Part shown: positions 22,821-32,941 of the stretch, in pieces | Layout: every line of letters starts with the position of its first letter | Numbering within the stretch: the stretch's first letter is position 1 | Assembly: GCF_003086295.3 (NCBI RefSeq) | Contig: NC_092055.1 | Span: 127,263,484 to 127,327,483 of the forward strand | From: Arachis hypogaea | Taxonomy: Eukaryota; Streptophyta; Magnoliopsida; Fabales; Fabaceae | Direction of reading: 5' to 3' | DNA length: 64,000 nt | The notes under the pieces: generated by a model | Databases searched by the model: none | What the model was told of the DNA's origin: nothing | Seen by the model: only the letters and a program-made list of their open reading frames with translations | Program-made: the position numbers and the translations under genes

Positions 22821-24447
22821 TGAGTTAAGAAATTAACTAATATAATTGATGATGACAAATATTATTTTATTTAGCAAAGTAAATAATTAGTGTTGATTAT
22901 TCTTTGATTAGATGTGGCTAATTATTTATTGATGCATGCCAAAATCAATACATCAAAGAAGCCCAAACTGAATGGAAAATAAAACAAGGCTGGTGGGTCA
23001 ATAACATAAACGAAGCCCAAAAGGAAACAAAGCTGAGAAATCAAAACGGACCAAGCAAATCATATCCAGATCCAAGTCCGATTTGAATTCAGCAAGCAGA
23101 CTCCTCTCATTTGCTTTACCAACTCAACGTACACTTTTGCCTGCTATGGTCAGAACTCAAAGAAAGAGAAAGAAAGCTTCTCTCCTATGCTAATCACCAA
23201 AGAAGCATGAAAGAGAGAGATTAAGCTTGAAATACAGAGGTCAAATCAGCAAGTTCAAACCAAATCAAGCTTAGGCAAAGGTTAAAGGTAAACCACTTCC
23301 TATTACATGCAAACTGCTTTCTTCTCTACTTCTCAACTCTCTGCAAGTCCGAAAATGGCATACAAGAGAAAGTTATTTTTTGCCCTAATCTGCTGTGTAT
23401 CTACGGTCACAAGTGATTCTTGGGGACCAAGTAGCTTCTCAATGGCTCAGATCCGTTTTACCATTGGAAGACTTTTGTGGTTGCTATTTTCTGGCTTTAG
23501 GTCAACAAAGAGGTCAGAAGCAAAGTCCCAAATTTAAGTAAAAATGGGAGAAAGTGAACGACAGGGGTTGGTGAAGCACACTGCTCAAGAAGTTGACCTA
23601 GGAAGAGCAACCAAGCAACATGCAAGGAGATAAAAGAGGTTTGCTGTTCATTCAGAAGCCAAGGAGAGATAACCAGTGTATTGAGGTTTTGTTCTGAGAA
23701 GTATTCTTTGAAGAAGTTCATCTAACTGGACAGTGTTTCCTAGCCAAAGGAGCATTCCACCAGAATGAAGAACTGAATCAGAGACTAGCAAATCTGGTTT
23801 ATCACATAGCAAAGAGGCTATTGATATAGTCAATCTCCTTCATGTTTGTTACAGATTGTATTTTACTTTTCAATGTTTATCTTTCTATAATTTCTTGAGT
23901 GAAAAAGCATATTGAAAGAGCTCAAGTAAAAGCCATGAGTGGAAAGAGGCTGAGAGGTACACTTGAGAGAAAAGCCTAGAGTTATTTTCAGATTTTTTTA
24001 GGTGAGTTTGTGTCTTATATCTAGTACCAGTGAGGTACCCCTTTCTTAGTTGGGTTAGCACTAAGAGTGAATAGTTAGGTATTAGCATAGCCAATGTCAA
24101 GTTAGGTTAGAACTTGAGTGTGAAAGGATTGTGTCAATCCTGTGGAATTGGTGTATGTAATACTCTTAACTATAGTAGAAATTCCTCCATTGTTGTGGAG
24201 GAGACTGGATGTAGGTTGCATAGCACAAGGCAACCGAACCAGGATACATGCTGGTGTTAGCTTCTCTCTTCTCTGCAATGTTCTGTTTTCTGATATTCAT
24301 GAGACAAAAATAAATTGTCTCATAAATTTCCGTTGTTGAGTTCAAATAGAATCAGAATTCAAAGTTTGTTTTTAAAGAGTTGTTTCAGTAACTTAAAAGA
24401 AAGGCATAGATTCAATCCCTCCTTCTCTAAGCCTACCACAACCTTCA
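22821..24447 (+). repeat. 3' LTR of the SIRE-like element
   Basis: It begins TGAGTTAAG right after the PPT and ends CCACAACCTTCA, roughly 1627 bp. The other copy is outside the window, so the exact right edge (24440 or 24447) is inferred from lineage habit. Short ORFs inside have no family likeness. Confidence 0.7.
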
Positions 24448-24932
24448 AATTGGAATTTGCTAATTGACTTGAATGCCACTAAAGCTAGTCTTTCCTTAGG
24501 ATTTGACTAGGACTTGTGGACTCAAGTTGATTTATCCACTTGACTTTCCTTCGTAGTTAGAGGTTGACTAAGTGGAAGTAATGGACAATTCTTGTCACAA
24601 TTGATGATGATAATGAGGATAGGACTTCTAATTCTCATTCCTTGCCAAGAGCTTTCTTAGTTGTTAGTTTATTTCTTTCTTTTGTCATTTACTTTTCTTG
24701 TCTCTTATCCAAAACCCCAAAATATACAACTCATAACCAATAATAAGAACATTACCCTGCAATTCCTTGAGAGACGACCCGAGGTTTGAATACTTCGGTT
24801 ATTATTTTTATTGGGGTTTGTTACTTGTGACAACCAAATTTTTGTATGAGAGGATTGTTTGTTGGTTTAGAACTATACTTGCAACGAGAATTCATTTGAG
24901 ACATTATTTACCAACCAATTTTCCGCTCATCA
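24448..24932 (+). repeat. Right end of another Athila-like LTR, interrupted by the SIRE-like element
   Basis: The segment carries the characteristic LTR 3' part: CCTTGAGAGACGACCCGAGG, then ATACTTCGGTTATTATTTTT, then ACTTGCAACGAGAATTCATT, ending TTTTCCGCTCATCA. No PBS follows; host-like sequence begins at 24933. So it is either a solo LTR or the 3' LTR of an element whose body lies to the left. Its left part is missing because the SIRE-like element sits in it. Confidence 0.7.
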
Positions 24933-25237
24933 CCCATCTTTACACCACAGGTGAACCAGTTGCAAATGAGGAAGCACCCTATTGTAAGGCCCCAATGCCT
25001 CCCACATCTGCTCCACCAATGGTTAACCAATCTGCTCAACCAACAATAGAGGTCAGGCCTTCTGCTCCACCAATGGTTAACCAATCTGCTCAACCAAAAA
25101 TGGGGATCAGGCCTTCTGTTCCACCACCGCCAAATAGCATATCCACTGAGACAGTGAACGCAGCAAGTACTGGGACTGCTTCAAGGCTCTTCAAGTTTAT
25201 TCCAACTCCTGGGTTCATCCCACCAAGAAATAAATAA
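24933..25237 (+). pseudogene. C-terminal tail of an unidentified protein, possibly a MULE transposase
   Basis: The open frame reads GEPVANEEAPYCKAPMPP, then two near-identical 19-residue units (APPMVNQSAQP...RPS, encoded by a 57-bp direct repeat at about 25008-25123), and ends LFKFIPTPGFIPPRNK at 25237. The proline-rich tail ending in FxPTPGF resembles, from memory, C-termini of legume MuDR-type transposase genes. The N-terminal body is absent, because the LTR end at 24932 cuts the coding sequence. Open-frame continuation to the left runs through LTR sequence and is artefactual. Confidence 0.35.
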
Positions 25238-25620
25238 TCTATGCAGGGATATGACAAACTCATTTCATATGTTTTGTCTGTTACTTTGGTACATTTCGCC
25301 AATGTTAATTTGGCTTTGTTTTGGAAAATTTAGGCCCCAAGTAGAAAACTGATAAATTATGTGTTATCCCACTATTGTAAAGGGTTATATGCTGCCCCTG
25401 AATATGTGTTGCTACATTTTCAGAACTTTTTTTTGTATTGCTTCTTCAATGCATTAACCTAATATAATATATGAATTGTGTTTGCTTTTCCTAAGCCTAT
25501 TGTCAGCTTCATATGTCCACACTAACAATAATAATATTAAACAACATATGTGTTTCATTATCTCCAAACAAAATATCATAACAAGATAACAGTCTTAACA
25601 TCAATTTACATAGTCATCCT
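25238..25620. other. Spacer between two converging remnants
   Basis: No gene is seen. AT-rich sequence with possible polyadenylation-type AATATAA signals near 25461 serves as 3' flank for the rightward tail (24933-25237) and the leftward GRF gene (ends 25621). Confidence 0.5.
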
Positions 25621-26234
25621 CTAACTTAATGTCCTAAGAAAGTTTGGAACTATAATTCCACAGAAAAATGCAACAATTGCAGGAACATTAAAACACCTAT
25701 GGTCACTTTGCATATGTTTGCATCTCTTAACTTGCAATTCTAAAGCATGTACTGTATGCTCTAGCTCCCTCACTTTTCCACCAAGCATCTCAGCTGCAGC
25801 CACGTGCTGATCTTCGGGTTGCTTTCCACTATCAAAACCAAATGATTTTGAGCCTTCAAAATCGAACAGCGCCACGAAATCATCAAGTCACGCAAAGTAT
25901 TTGCAGTGTGACCCTGAACTCTGGAGTATATACAAATAATGGTAAGAACATGTTACCAGGAGTCACATTAAACGAACTTACCATAAATTCAAATCACCTT
26001 AAATTTGGGACATCCATAAAACAACCTATTAGAGTTAAGCTCTGTCGAAGATAGGAACCGAATTGCATGAGTTCCACAATAGCACCGCGGAGCATTGAAT
26101 CTCTTCTTCTTCGTCGTCTTCCGCGGTCCAACACTTCCAACAGAGCCGGTGGTTGCACTCCTGCTTTCGTCGTTGACTATGTCTCTTCCAATTTCGTGAA
26201 GGGACGTTGAAGTGAGCTCTCTCATGCTGCTCAT
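25621..26234 (-). pseudogene. Small GRF-type zinc-finger protein gene with a nonsense codon
   Basis: Exon 1 (26234-25998) starts MSSMRELTSTSLHE and holds the GRF zinc finger: CYCGTHAIRFLSSTELNSNR followed by LFYGCPKFK. A 77-bp GT-AG intron (25997-25921) leads in frame to SSGSHCKYFA. There the codon for the strongly conserved Trp of the GRF motif is TGA (25888-25890). The frame then continues LDDFVALFDFEG, a heptad-like helix (AEMLGGKVRELEHTVHALEL) and a hydrophobic C-terminal segment (VPAIVAFFCGIIVPNFL) to TAG at 25621. Plants carry many such 150-200-residue GRF/coiled-coil/membrane-anchor proteins of unknown function, often close to transposons. Read as written the protein stops before completing the zinc finger, so it is probably a pseudogene; a sequencing error or RNA-level correction cannot be excluded. 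Confidence 0.7.
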
Positions 26235-28100
26235 GGCGACTTAGGACTTCACAAATTAGTCAAAAGGAGGGGGACGAACACCCACAACGAATAAGAAGTC
26301 ACCTTCCCTCAAAACGATCACGTTATATGTTGACGTGGATGTGGACAATTAACTCCATGACCATTTCAGGTGTCCACGTCTAAAGCAATCGTCCACATCA
26401 GCAAACTCACACACACTCATCGTGACAGCTCAGCGTTTTCTGTTCATTCTTACCGAAAATTCACCCACAAAAACGGGCTTGTGTGACGGAGGTATGGGAC
26501 AAGGACCGAAGTAGATTACAGTATTTGTCAGAAATTACTTTGTTATTGTGTAAAATGGTCAAAAACTGGATTAGTAATTCACTCAATATTTGTGTCTTAC
26601 TGAATTTTATTTATGTATTTATTTATATTTTATTTAATTTGTTTAGAAAAACATATAACTTTTCTTCTTATTTATATATCAAATACAGTGTGTATCCGAT
26701 ATGTGTGTTGTATTATTTTCGAGTACATCCTAGATACATGTAAAATTATGCCTACGGAATATAGTACATATAAAAAAAATTTATTATAAAATAATTTGTT
26801 ACGATTTGGAAAACGTATTAGTTTGATTTTTATTTTTTATTTAATTTAATTTTATTCAAATAATTTAAAATTTAGATAAATATAATTTAAATTAATAATT
26901 TAATTTAATTCGATTAAATTTTTATCCGAGATATGACTTGTTTTTCAAATATGCAAATTAATTATAGGATGCAATCGAAATGCGTTCAAATTGAATCTTT
27001 CTGGGGCATGGATTCGGTACGCGCTCCCTGAAACGCCAAAAATGTGTTTGGCGTACCGGTAAGCCAAAAAATATCAAAATAAAAATATTTGTTTTTTGGG
27101 GTTTTTTTTGCAATTGCACATAAAATAAAGGGGTCATTTTTTTATTTTTTAAATGAATATCCATATTTAATTATCTATTACTGCCATTAACATTTTTCTC
27201 CAAGTTTTCTTCTTCTCCTTTCCCTACCATCGTAAGCGTATGGCCTCCTCCATTATCTCCAACGCCAACAACGACTGAATCCCCAAGACCTCTCTTACTC
27301 GCTTCTTCGTTACGCTACCAACTCCTCCTCCCCCACTCAGTCATGGTGGCTTCGACAGCTTTTTATTGGGCACGCCTGAAGTCTATTGTCCACATTCTAC
27401 TGAAAATTTCAGTGACTCAAACCGTCCATCCCTTTAGAAGTGCCCACATCCTCATGCTTAACAGTGGGATTCACTTCCATAGCATAGAAATTGGTGAAGC
27501 GATTGACCAAATTTGGAGTCTTTGTGAATCGTTGTTAAAAATGCGTTGGGTCGGTAGAGATTATGAGAACAGAGTCGCGAATAGTGGCGAGAAGAATGGA
27601 ATGAGAGTATTGAGCTGCATGTAGTTTTGCCAATGCCACTTTTGCAACCAAACGAAGACCCATTTGAGAGTTTCTTGTTCTAGAATGTTCTGTTCCTTGT
27701 CAAATTCTGCTGATTCACCATGGCCACACACCCACACTGTTACTGTCAACTGCCGTTTCAAATATTCCGTCAAAGCTTAAAATGAGATTCGACATTTTTA
27801 ACCATGAATTATATCTTTTGAACCATGAATTATCATTTATACAAATACAATTATATCTTTTCATAAATAAATTATTAAGCAGTTTAATGGAATTAATTTT
27901 GATTATTATTTTTTACTTTTATAATAACTAAAATAACTTAAAATTAAAAATTAAAATTTGTATTAGATATTATCTTTAAAATGATACTGATATCATATTA
28001 AAATATACGTGGATACAAATATTAGAATATTGTAAGCACAAATATCACTCTTATTATTTTTTTTGTCTATCTTTTATTAGATTTTGTGAAAAACAAAATA
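26235..28100. other. AT-rich intergenic DNA with one GC-richer patch
   Basis: No recognisable gene. 26235-26480 is the upstream flank of the GRF gene with repeated CACGT/GTCCACGT-type words. 27190-27780 is clearly less AT-rich than its surroundings and begins CTTCTCCTTTCCCTACC...ATGGCCTCC, which resembles a 5' UTR and start, but the frame stops after 13 codons. Open frames in it on both strands (27343-27624 plus, 27561-27773 minus) match nothing I know. It may be a decayed gene fragment. Confidence 0.45.
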
Positions 28101-28109
28101 ATTTTTAGA

Positions 28110-29040
28110 AAATATTACAAAAATTTTAATTGATAAATTTATTCTCTATATCATTTAACCATAATTAATAAAATTAATGTAATAAAATTATTAATTTTCA
28201 ATATATATAAAATTAATTAAACTACTCTTAAAATTACTAATTTTGAATTTATCTTTAAGGTTGATGAAGTTTTTATTTGTGTAACAAAATATATTTATCT
28301 TTTTTTTTAAAAAAAATAAAACACTAATTATGAGAGTTTGGGAGTTAGATGTTAGGGGTTAGAGTAGAAGGTTTGGAGTTATTGATCTAACCACTAGATG
28401 ACTAGACTAGTCTAACTTAGTTAAAATATATTTATCTTATTTATTAATTTTTATAGCATCTTACTATAATTCATACTCTATATAATTAATCATCTTCCAT
28501 GACATATTTTTATAATTAATAAAATTAATTTAACATAATAATTAATTTCTCATATCATATTAACATAATTAATAAGATTATTTTAAAAAAAAATTTAATT
28601 TCTTAGATCATATTACTATAATTAATAAAATTATTAAAAAAATTAATTTTTTATGTATTCTCTGTCCTCTCTTTGTATTCTCTATTTGTACTAATTTTTA
28701 TAGTATCTTACTATGATTAATATTCTATATAATTAATAATTTTTCATGATATATTACTATAGTTAATAAAATTAATTTAACATAATTATTAATTTCTCAT
28801 CATATTAATATAATTAATAAAATTAATTTAAAAATTTACTAATTTCTCATATCATATTTCTATAATTTATAAATTACTAAAAAAATAACTAATTTTTTAA
28901 ATTATATTATTATAATCAATACAATTATTCTAAAAAATTACTAATTTTATATGATATCTTACTATAGTTAATAAAATTATTTTTGATATCATATAACTAT
29001 AATTAATAAAATTAATTGAACCGAATTACTTAGCTTATAA
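28110..29040. repeat. Degenerate AT-rich tandem repeat array
   Basis: A unit of roughly 50-60 bp recurs many times in varying form. Its core words are CATATTACTATAATTAAT, AATAAAATTA, TTAAAAAATTACTAATTT. Copies can be followed from about 28110 to 29030, interrupted at 28270-28430 by an unrelated, less AT-rich segment. There is no coding potential. Confidence 0.65.
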
Positions 29041-29729
29041 TAATTGGTTTAGAATATAAAATTAATTTAAAATGTAATTTTTTTTCATAAAGTGTTTCAT
29101 TCTTATCAAAACTTTAAAAATTAATGACTAGTAGACGAATCTGACTAACTTTATTTTTAACTTTTTGTTTAATAAAAAATTCAAAATGGATTAATCATCC
29201 AACAAATCGAACACTACTATTCATTAGAATTCCAAAGGATTAATTAACGCTGAGTTCGCACGAGTATCGAATAAACTGCAAACGTAATTATCAATGCTGA
29301 GTATTGAAAATATCAATGTGTTCAATGAGTATGATCCGAATCTTAAATTAGTTCCAAAATGAATTTAGAGTAATTACCCAAATCAGTCCCCGAGGATTTT
29401 AGAATTGGATATTTTAGTCCCCAAGAAAAATTAATACACGGATCAGTCCCCAAGGTTTTACTCCGGCAGACAAATCAGTCCCCAGTTCATTTTTTGGCAG
29501 AGTAATTACCCAGATCAGTCCCCAAAGATTTTAAAAACGGACATTTTAGTCCCCAAGAAAAACTAATGTACAAATCAATCCCTAACTTTTCTCTCTGTTA
29601 GACATAATAGTCTCCCGTCCAAAATTAAAATAAAATAAAATAATTATTATTATTAATTGCACAATAATATTGTACTATATTTTTTTGTATTTTTTAGACA
29701 AAAATAATGATAAATTTATTCATTAAATT

Positions 29730-29732
<3 letters not shown>

Positions 29733-29797
<65 letters not shown>
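29733..29797. repeat. (AT)n microsatellite
   Basis: About 65 bp of uninterrupted AT dinucleotides inside the fold-back element, just before AGTCACTCAATAA. An equivalent tract follows the same context at 30223-30319. Confidence 0.95.
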
Positions 29798-29800
<3 letters not shown>

Positions 29801-30220
29801 ACTCAATAACAACAACAACAATAATAATAATAATAAAATTATTAGAGATTATTTTACAAGAAATTCAAAGTTAAAATCATTTGATATTTTTGTATTTAAT
29901 ATAATCAAAAGATGTCCTATGTAAAAAAAAATTATATATGTTTATATTAAAAAATATGTATTAAAAAAAAATATTTTAATTTGAATTTATATTAAATACA
30001 TATTTTTTTAATACAAACATATTTTTTAAAATAGTACATTTTTTTATTATATTAAATACAAAAATATCAAATAATTTTAACCTTAATTTTTTTGTAAAAT
30101 AATCTCTAATAATTTTATTTATTATTATTATTATTAATTACATAATAATATTATACCATGATTTTTTGTATTTTCTAGATAAAAATAATGATAAATTTAT
30201 TCATTAGATTCTTATATATG

Positions 30221-30322
<102 letters not shown>

Positions 30323-30606
30323 ACTCAATAATAATAATAATAATCAATAAAATTATTAGAGATTATTTTATAAGAAATTTAAGGTTAAAATCATTTGATA
30401 TTTTTGTATTTAATATAATCAAAAGATGTACTATTTTAAAAATATGTATTTAATATAAATTCAAATTAAAATATTTTATTTTAATACATATTTTTTAATA
30501 TAAACATATATAATTTTTTTTTACATAGGATATCTTTTAATTATATTAAATACAAAAATATCAAATGATTTTAACTTTGAATTTCTTGTAAAATAATATC
30601 TAATAA

Positions 30607-30649
<43 letters not shown>

Positions 30650-31041
30650 GAGTGACTATATATATATATATATATAATGAATAAATTTATCATTATTTTT
30701 GTCTAAAAAAATACAAAAAATATAGTACAATATTATTGTGCAATTAATAATAATAATTATTTTATTTTATTTTATTTTTGGACGGAGGACTATTATGTCT
30801 AACAGAGAGAAATGTTGGGGATTGATTTGTACATTAGTTTTTCTTGGGGACTAAAATGTCCGTTTTTAAAATCTTTGGGGACTGGTCTGGGTAATTACTC
30901 TGCCGGAAAATGAACTGGGGATTGATTTGTCTGCCGGAGTAAAACCTTGGGGACTGATCTGTGTATTAATTTTCCTTGAGGACTAAAATGTCCAATTCTA
31001 AAATCCTCGGGGACTGATTTGGGTAATTACTCATGAATTTA

Positions 31042-31952
31042 AAATCAAATTTAAAACTATTTGAAAATCGAAATTTAATATTTAATTGAATTTAAATCTA
31101 TAATAAAAGCCAAAGGTTAATCAATGTAAATATACATAAATTCACATTCAAAATATGGTGAGAATTAACGTGTCTAACAGATTTTCTATATATATTAAAT
31201 GACAGAGGTCCTCCGTAACGTGTGCCTGTGGTCTCGCCAGTTACTAGTACCCATCAGTTTACAACAATCTTTGCTTCGCTGGCCACCAAACTACACTTAC
31301 CACGACACGCGACTGTTTACTTCCCATTGTTATCCGACGGTGATCTTTTTCAGATCCGGCGAGGACACTATGCAGATCTTCATCCTCCGAACCAACGAGT
31401 CGCGACAGATGCGCCATTCGGAGAGTAGGCAGCTTTGCAGTGTGATTCCGCGAGGATGGGGTGGGAGAAACTTCCTGCAACTCCATTGATGGTCAGTGAC
31501 GGAAACGTAAACGTCCGCGCGATTCTAGTATGCGTCAAACGACGTCAACGGTGAAACTCCTTCCTTTCCAGTCCAATCCCATGGTTTCTGATTAATCGTA
31601 ACGCAGAATCATTAACTTCAAATAATTCCATCTTAAAAATCGTTAACTAATTCTACATAAACCCAGATAGTTTTCAGATCTAACAAAACTAACCAGCAAC
31701 AAAATAAATTTGTAAAATAGTCCCTCTGACACAAGATATCCATTAACCAATCAAAGGAGAGAAGAAAAAAGGTGATCTCTACCATTGGATTAAGAAAACG
31801 AGAAAGATCCGACGGACAGCATCTAAAAGCGCACCGGTCAGCCAAAGATAAATGCTATGCGCACTGATGTGCCAAAGATCTTCGGCACATGGAATCCGTG
31901 CCCATCTTTCTGTCTTTTGAAAACTCTAGCTATTTTTAAATGGAAAAGTATG
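31042..31952. other. Intergenic DNA upstream of the ethylene receptor
   Basis: No gene that I can recognise. 31199-31490 is GC-richer and open in two plus-strand frames and one minus-strand frame, but none of the translations resembles a known family. The rest is ordinary AT-rich flank. Confidence 0.45.
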
Positions 31953-32260
31953 AGGAGCCAATGGAATATTTATACAATGTATATAATAGAGGTTTAGTGA
32001 GTATTAGAGATATAATCATTAGTGTTACTTTTTTCATCAGCTGAAACTTTTGGGATGAGTGGTATCATGACATGGTATTAGAGTGTTAAATCCAAAAGGT
32101 TAAGAGTTTGATCTTTGGTGAACTCCAAAATCAATTTAAGCTTTTGGAAAGATATTTATTATCGCTAGTACTCGGATGGTTATTCTAGATAGTATGTGGA
32201 TATTCATTTTATAACTCAATAGCCTATTATACACATTGTACAAATAATCCATTGTCTCCC
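31953..32260. mobile_element. Probable MITE with about 35-bp terminal inverted repeats
   Basis: The left end GGAGCCAATGG...TTATACAATGTATATAATA (31954-31989) is mirrored on the right by TATTATACACATTGTACAAATAATCCATTGTCTCC (about 32225-32259), allowing for some mismatches. Length is about 308 bp, with no coding capacity. Target duplication was not clear, so the superfamily is open. Confidence 0.5.
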
Positions 32261-32941
32261 TAGCGGAATCCTTTTCAAATTGTACCTATTGTATGTAAGA
32301 TGTGATACAATATTTAAATATGTAGCTATATAGATAATCCTAATAATTAGTATATTGATAAAATAAATAGTATAAAAAAATTCTCATTTTTTAGAGATCA
32401 TATAATCTCTGTTTTTCGTGCAAGAAAAAAAAAATCTTTCGGGTCAAAAAATTTGAGATGTCTTAAAAACAATAATTAGAGATTTTTGTTTTCGTTTATA
32501 TTTTGTTAGTATATCTCAAAATTAACCCAAAATAACAAAAAATTGACTAAGATAAATAAACAGAAAGCGCATGAGAAAGCTTGACCATTTGGACTTCCAG
32601 AGATCTATATGTCTCCATCATTAGCGGTAACACTTAGCCAGCTCAACTCAACTCAACTCAACTCAACTCAATGAATTCATTGAACTTGACCGCCATACCC
32701 ATCTACCATACGCTATTAAATTATTCATTATTAATTATTATTAATATTAAATAATCAAATATAATTTCTTCAACTTATGTAACTTGATGCCTCCTCTTTC
32801 TTTTTTCTCTTCATTTTCTCTCTTCTGAGTCTTCTCCTTCCCTGGGCCTACTTTACCAAAACCCTACTCGATTCAATTCAATTCAACTCAATTCATCATC
32901 ATCCATGATTATGTGAGAAAGAAGAAGAATCAGCTCCGAAG
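32261..32941 (+). promoter_or_regulatory. Immediate upstream region and 5' UTR of the ethylene receptor gene
   Basis: No other gene. It contains a five-unit ACTCA repeat (32644-32670), a T/C-rich tract typical of plant 5' UTRs (32790-32850), a second short ATTCA/ACTCA run (32871-32900) and an upstream ORF at 32904-32915. No unambiguous TATA box was identified. Confidence 0.45.
32904..32915 (+). promoter_or_regulatory. Three-codon upstream ORF before ETR1
   Basis: ATG ATT ATG TGA ends 26 bases before the main ATG at 32942. It has two start codons and one stop. If the transcript starts upstream of it, it could lower initiation at the receptor ATG; that effect is inference only. Confidence 0.4.

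Larger units (their letters stand above)
15363..24447 (+). mobile_element. SIRE/Maximus-like Ty1/copia element, 3' part (gag to 3' LTR)
   Basis: This is the right-hand portion of a copia element: end of gag, protease, integrase, RT, RNase H, an extra ORF after pol, polypurine tract and 3' LTR (22821-24447). The left portion, including the 5' LTR, must lie beyond position 1 because the Athila-like element sits inside gag. The extra ORF after pol and the PPT GTGGGAGATTAT are features of the SIRE/Maximus lineage. Numerous stops and frameshifts make it inactive. Confidence 0.85.

Noticed and set aside
24767..25237. 156-codon ORF
   Set aside because: Its first 55 codons are LTR sequence ending at 24932; only the part after 24933 is plausible coding sequence.
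28270..28430. Possible tRNA-like or structured RNA segment
   Set aside because: No cloverleaf or A/B box could be fitted; left as unrelated sequence inside the AT array.
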